From Protonemura montana (lineage: Eukaryota > Arthropoda > Insecta > Plecoptera > Nemouridae): a stretch of DNA of 64,000 nucleotides. The notes under the pieces were generated by a model that saw nothing but the letters and a program-made list of their open reading frames with translations, did not search any database and was not told the origin of the DNA. This document shows positions 52,001 through 58,000 of this stretch, one piece after another. Both the position numbers and the translations under genes were made by a program. Position 1 is the stretch's first letter, and each line of letters starts with the position of its first letter. The DNA lies in contig OX387612.1 of assembly GCA_947568835.1 (NCBI GenBank), positions 12,092,001-12,156,000 of the forward strand, written 5' to 3'.

Positions 52001-55000
52001 CAAACAGAATTGGTCATGTGTATGATGGTCACCCATCCAATACCTGACTCAGTGCAGTGTTGATTAACTTTCATCCCTCCAACCTCTCTCCCGAACAGAA
52101 CTGGTCATGTGTATGATGGTCACCCATCCAATACCTGACCCAGCGCAGTGTTGTTTAACTTTCATCCCTCCAACCTCTCTCCCGAACAGAACCGGTCATG
52201 TGTATAATTTTCACCCATCCAATACCTGACCCAGCGCAGTGTTGCTTAACTTTCATCCCTCCAACCTCTCTCCCGAACAGAACTGGTCATGTGTATAATG
52301 GTCACCCATCCAATACCTGACACAGCGCTGTGTTACTTAACTTCCATCCCTCCAACCTCTCTCCCGAACAGAACTGGTCATGTGTATGATGGTCACCCAT
52401 CCAATACCTGACCCAGCGCAGTGTTGCTAAACTTACATCCCTCCAACCTCTCTCCCGAACAGAACTGGTCATGTGTATGATGGTCACCCATCCAATACCT
52501 GACCCAGCGCAGTGTTGCTTAACTTCAAGAACCGGTGTTTCCAACTCGTCAAACCGTGCGGTGTGAATATGTCTTGTTTATTATTATGATATCTTCTTAC
52601 GATGGAATGTTAATTTGCTACCCTTGTAATTAGTCTTTCTTGCCTTCCTTCCAGGTGTGTTCGTGGTTATCTTGCTGGTCTACGGTCTTGCTGCTGTGCC
52701 CTTCGCCTACCTCTTCCACTTCCTCTGCTGCTCCATAACCGTTGTAGCCACAGTGTTTGCTTATATCACCATAGTCATCTGTGAGTGTAAACGACAACAA
52801 TTTACCACTAATTATATACAACCTCATGGTGCTTACTTAACACAACATTGAAGTTCACGTTACAAACGGACAAGATTGCTGTCCAAGGGCACAACCTGGC
52901 CTTGAACAGCCAAAGCCTCTCATACACTGGAGCAGTCTTTTTCAATAACCTTTCTACTCATATAAGATGCAAGGAAGACGACGCAGCCTTTCAGCAAAGT
53001 CTTAAACTGTTTTGAATATTATTTTTATTTATTTATTCATTTGTTTTGAGTCACATGTTATACTCGGTTACAAACATCTTAATTTCATCTCCCAGTACAA
53101 TTACAATTTTAGAATTTTGATTTGGGTTTTAAAATTTATTGACAGTATCTGCGATAGGATCCAATAGCTCCCTTGGGAGACGGTTCCATGCACGTACACA
53201 CTGTCTGCCAGAAAGGAGTATGTTCCTACATCTGCCCCAGTCCAGCAGCCCGATCTTCCGCGGTGTTGTGCTGCCTCCAGCCTCCTAGAAATATCTCCCC
53301 ATACCTCGTACCTTAGAGAAAAGAATACGGGTAGGGTAGAGCCGTACAGTCTGTGTTAAAGTTTCTGTCAACTTTTTGGACCTTCTTTGGAACCACACCA
53401 TGATCGCAGCAGTCGTTTGGGGTGCCAGCAGCTAGCGATTGCGGGATTTTAGTGGCACTGCCTAGGAACTACATGACTACCTTACCGACTCGGCTCAGGC
53501 TATGTCAGAAAATGCGGTATTTGTGAGCCTGTCGGCGGGATCGCGATTGCCAGGTAGCGTATTCTTTTCTCTAAGCTCGTACCCTAAAACCGTTGAGTGT
53601 GTAGGTTCTAGGTAGAGAAACAACGTCAATGTTACAGTCTCTGCGTGAAAGATGGTCGCCAAATGACTACCTTACCGACAAAAATGCAGAGTACCGGAAC
53701 ATCACGTTAAGTGGAGCCACTGTCGTATGAATTTTAATTTCGATTTTTATAGTAGGTTACTCGCTTATGAATATCGTTACGTGTTTATCAATCGTTGAGG
53801 TAAACATTGATGGAGATTTTTTGAGCATGAAAAGTCACAAAAGCGAGTTAACCTACGAGAAATAACGAAATTATAATTCATACGACAGTGGCTCCACTTA
53901 ACGTGATGTTCCGGTACTCTGCATTTTTGTCGGTAAGGTAGTCATTTGGCGGCCATCTTTCACACAGAGACTGTAACATTGACGTTGTTTCTCCACCTAG
54001 AACCTACACTCAACGGTGCAACTGATTTGTGCAAGCCGTTCAGTTATGCCTCAGTTCGTCTCTGTTGAAGCGATTCACATCCCAAGTCTGCAATCATTTC
54101 TGTTGGGCTTTGTCTCGGACCGTATTTCCGAAGTACGTGCTTTACCCCTTATCTTTGAACCTTTTCAATTGCTTTCGAGAGCTGCTCTGTGTACGAATCC
54201 CATATGACAGCATATGATACTATGCTTATGTAGGCTAATCAAACCCGTATATCAAACCCTTTCTACGCAAGTGTTGAGTACTTTTAAACAAAACATTAAT
54301 TTATTACATTTTAATTTACTTGTTATGACTTTGTTAATTATTATATTTATCAAATTTTGTTGAACTTGCTCTGGTGGGATTGACTTGTGGTCCTAAAAAG
54401 GACCTAAAAAGTCAAAAAAGTGGTCAAAAGTGGTCCTAAAAGTCAAAAGACTTTTTAGGTCCTTCTAAGGACCACAAGTCAATCCCACCAGAGCAAGTCC
54501 GTTACTTACCACAAGAACCACTTCACCAAACCATTTAGCAGATTATCAAATTGTCTAAATATTGGTGTAACCATGAATACGTTTATATCATATCATTGTA
54601 TGATCAATCAAAGAAGAGACAAGACGATATATCATAGGATATAATACGGATCAGCAACTAACAATGTGTTTGCTTTTTGTTTCAGCCATGATTCCTGTTC
54701 CCTTCTTGCTCATCGGCTGGCCGTGGTACGAACGAATCAACATGGCGCTGTGTTTTTCACCGCAACTAGCTCTTAGCACGGCGATGTGGAATTTTGTCGA
54801 AGTAGCCATGAAAAACAACCAAAGTCCAAATGGTGCGTTTTAAAAACTTGCGTACAAGTTCGCGTTGCAGGCTTCTTCAGGGGCCGTTGGTGGCGCTAGA
54901 ACTTAGATAGTAACCTTATTTATATTTAATATAATAATATATTATTAGAGCCAAGGCCCTTTTTAGGGCCAACAATCTCATTAAACAGAGCAAACACCGT

Positions 55001-58000
55001 GAAGCACATCTCTACATCCACCAACGGCTCTGGAAACCTTCACCATACCAATATATCTAATATATTATATCTAATATTTATATATATTAAACTAGCAGTA
55101 CCCGCTGCCTAACGGCCGCTTAAGATTTTGAGGGAGTGGGCATTTGGGTTTAAATGTAAAGCCTCTCATGGGACCACAACCAAAAGTACCATGCAATACC
55201 ATACAGTACCCCCATTTATTTTGTTCGAAATTTGCCGCTTATGTCACTCGGCTGCCTTGTGGCGCCAGAAGGAATCCCAGCAAGAGCGGGAAGCTATTTG
55301 AATCTTCTCACAGAACACTGCTGCCAGAGAACGAGTGAGAGGGAATCGGGGAAATCTCATTAAGATAATTATTTAATTATTATCATTGAGTTCAAATACG
55401 CGTTTAAAATAAAATCTGACGTATTTTTTCTTTTTATAATCCGATCATAACTTTTCTATTTCTATTTGTTTTAAGAATGGCTAAAATATGAATTCTCGTG
55501 GCGGGATTAAAACGGGCTGTGATTAACTACACGTAGTTCTGACGTCATTTTCTTGTATCCTTTGCGTTCGCTTCTGTTTCTTGACGTCATACTGACGTCA
55601 GATTTCACTTCATGTCATAAAAAATGGCGACCCTCGTTTTCGTACGAGATTCAAACGCAAACATTTTAAACAGAGATATTTTATTCAAAATTAAATTTAG
55701 AAGAAAATAAAAAAATACGTGTTCATTATTTTTTCACAAAAAAATAAAGAAAAAAAAACGTTTCAAATTTAAAGAGATTTCCCTGTTACCTTCCTCCTGG
55801 TCGCTCGCCCAACGTCACCATTCATAGCGGCCCATCCACGATCAAACTTAACCTTAAACTTATTCTGTAAATTTATAGAAGTAAACTTACGATTGGATAG
55901 CTCATTCACGACGCACTTCAACCTTCTAAGTTTAACCAATAAGATTGCGACTTTTTATTTATGGATAACGGCGTCATGAAATGGTGAAGTTTTGCAGCTG
56001 ATTTATTTGTTGACAGTCCAACATAACCTAAAATATAATTATACCTAACAACCATTGCTATTATCTAATCATTTATTTATGCTATTATTGCTGTAATAAA
56101 ATGGATCGATCTTCAACTTATCCTGATGACAATGACAATTGGTGGTCTGTATTTGAGACGCCGGCAAAGAAATCTCGTGGAAGTTTGGCGGATGACTGCA
56201 GGTCTAGCCTCGAATCGATGTGTTGAGCGCGCGCGTCATAGGTTTGGAGAGCGCTGATTGGTCAATTCCTACTTTCGACGTAAATTTAAGAATCTAAGTT
56301 TGGAGTTCTTAAGTTTAATCGTGAATGGGCCTTGAGACTGACAGGCTGGAAGCGTACTTCAATTCCCACTCCCACGTAGACTTAACTAAAAGCCCTATCG
56401 CAGATTTAGCTAACTCACTTCTAGTGGGAATAGTGATAGTCTATAGTGATAGTCTATAGTAATAGTGATAGTCACTATCTTTGATAGTGTAAGGCAGAGG
56501 CGATATAGTGAGAAGCGATCTTCGATAGTGTAAGGCAGAGGCGATGTACTGTGAAGCAATCTTTGATAGTGTAAGGCAGAGGCGATGTACTGTGAAGCAA
56601 TCTTTGATAGTGTAAGGCAGAGGCAATGTAGTGTGAAGCAATCTTTGATAGTGTAAGGCAGAGGCGATGTACTGTGAAGCAATCTTTGATAGTGTAAGGC
56701 AGAGACGATGTACTGTGAAGTAATCTTTGATAGTGTAAGGCAGAGGCGATGTACTGTGAAGCAATCTTTGATAGTGTAAGGCAGAGGCGATGTACTGTGA
56801 AGCAATCTTTGATAGTGTAAGGCAGAGGCGATGTAGTGTGAAGCAATCTTTGATAGTGTAAGGCAGAGGCGATGTACTGTGAAGCAATCTTTGATAGTGT
56901 AAGGCAGAGGCGATGTACTGTGAAGCAATCTTTGATAGTGTAAGGCAGAGGCGATGTACTGTGAAGCAATCTTTGATAGTGTAAGGCAGAGGCGATGTAC
57001 TGTGAAGCAATCTTTGATAGTGTAAGGCAGAGGCGATGTACTGTGAAGCAATCTTTGATAGTGTAAGGCAGAGGCGATGTAGTGAGAAGCGATCTTTGAT
57101 AGTGTAAGGCAGAGGCGATGTACTGTGAAGCGATCTTTGATAGTGTAAGGCAGAGGCGATGTAGTGAGAAGCGATCTTTGATAGTGTAAGGCAGAGGCGA
57201 TGTAGTGTGAAGCAATCTTTGATAGTGTAAGGCAGAGGCGATGTACTGTGAAGCGATCTTTGATAGTGCGAGGCAGAGGCGATGTACTGTGAAGCAATCT
57301 TTGATAGTGTAAGGCAGAGGCGATGTACTGTGAAGCAATCTTTGATAGTGTAAGGCAGAGGCGATGTACTGTGAAGCAATCTTTGATAGTGTAAGGCAGA
57401 GGCGATGTACTGTGAAGCAATCTTTGATAGTGTAAGGCAGAGGCGATGTACTGTGAAGCAATCTTTGATAGTGTAAGGCAGAGGCGATGTAGTGAGAAGC
57501 AATCTTTGATAGTGTAAGGCAGAGGCGATGTAGTGAGAAGCGATCTTCGATAGTGTAAGGCAGAGGCGATGTACTGTGAAGCAATCTTTGATAGTGCGAG
57601 GCAGAGGCGATGTAGTGTGAAGCGATCTTCGATAGTGTAAGGCAGAGGCAATGTAGTGTGAAGCGATCTTTGATAGTGTAAGTCAGAGGCGATGTAGTGA
57701 GAAGCGATCTTTGATTGTGCGAGGCAGAGGCGATGTACTGTGAAGCAATCTTTGATAGTGTAAGGCAGAGGCGATGTACTGTGAAGCAATCTTTGATAGT
57801 GTAAGGCAGAGGCGATGTACTGTGAAGCAATCTTTGATAGTGTAAGGCAGAGGCAATGTAGTGTGAAGCGATCTTTGATAGTGTAAGGCAGAGGCGATGA
57901 ACTGTGAAGCAATCTTTGATAGTGTAAGGCAGAGGCGATGTACTGTGAAGCAATCTTTGATAGTGTAAGGCAGAGGCAATGTAGTGTGAAGCGATCTTTG

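Larger units (their letters stand above)
53020..54235 (-). mobile_element. LINE family 2, second copy, split by two DNA elements
   Basis: 53020-53305 and 54018-54235 match 4230-4560 and 4561-4790 respectively (for example TGTTTTGAGTCACATGTTAT; GCAAGCCGTTCAGT). The interruption at 53306-54017 holds two MITE-like elements side by side. In intron 19. Confidence 0.8.
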
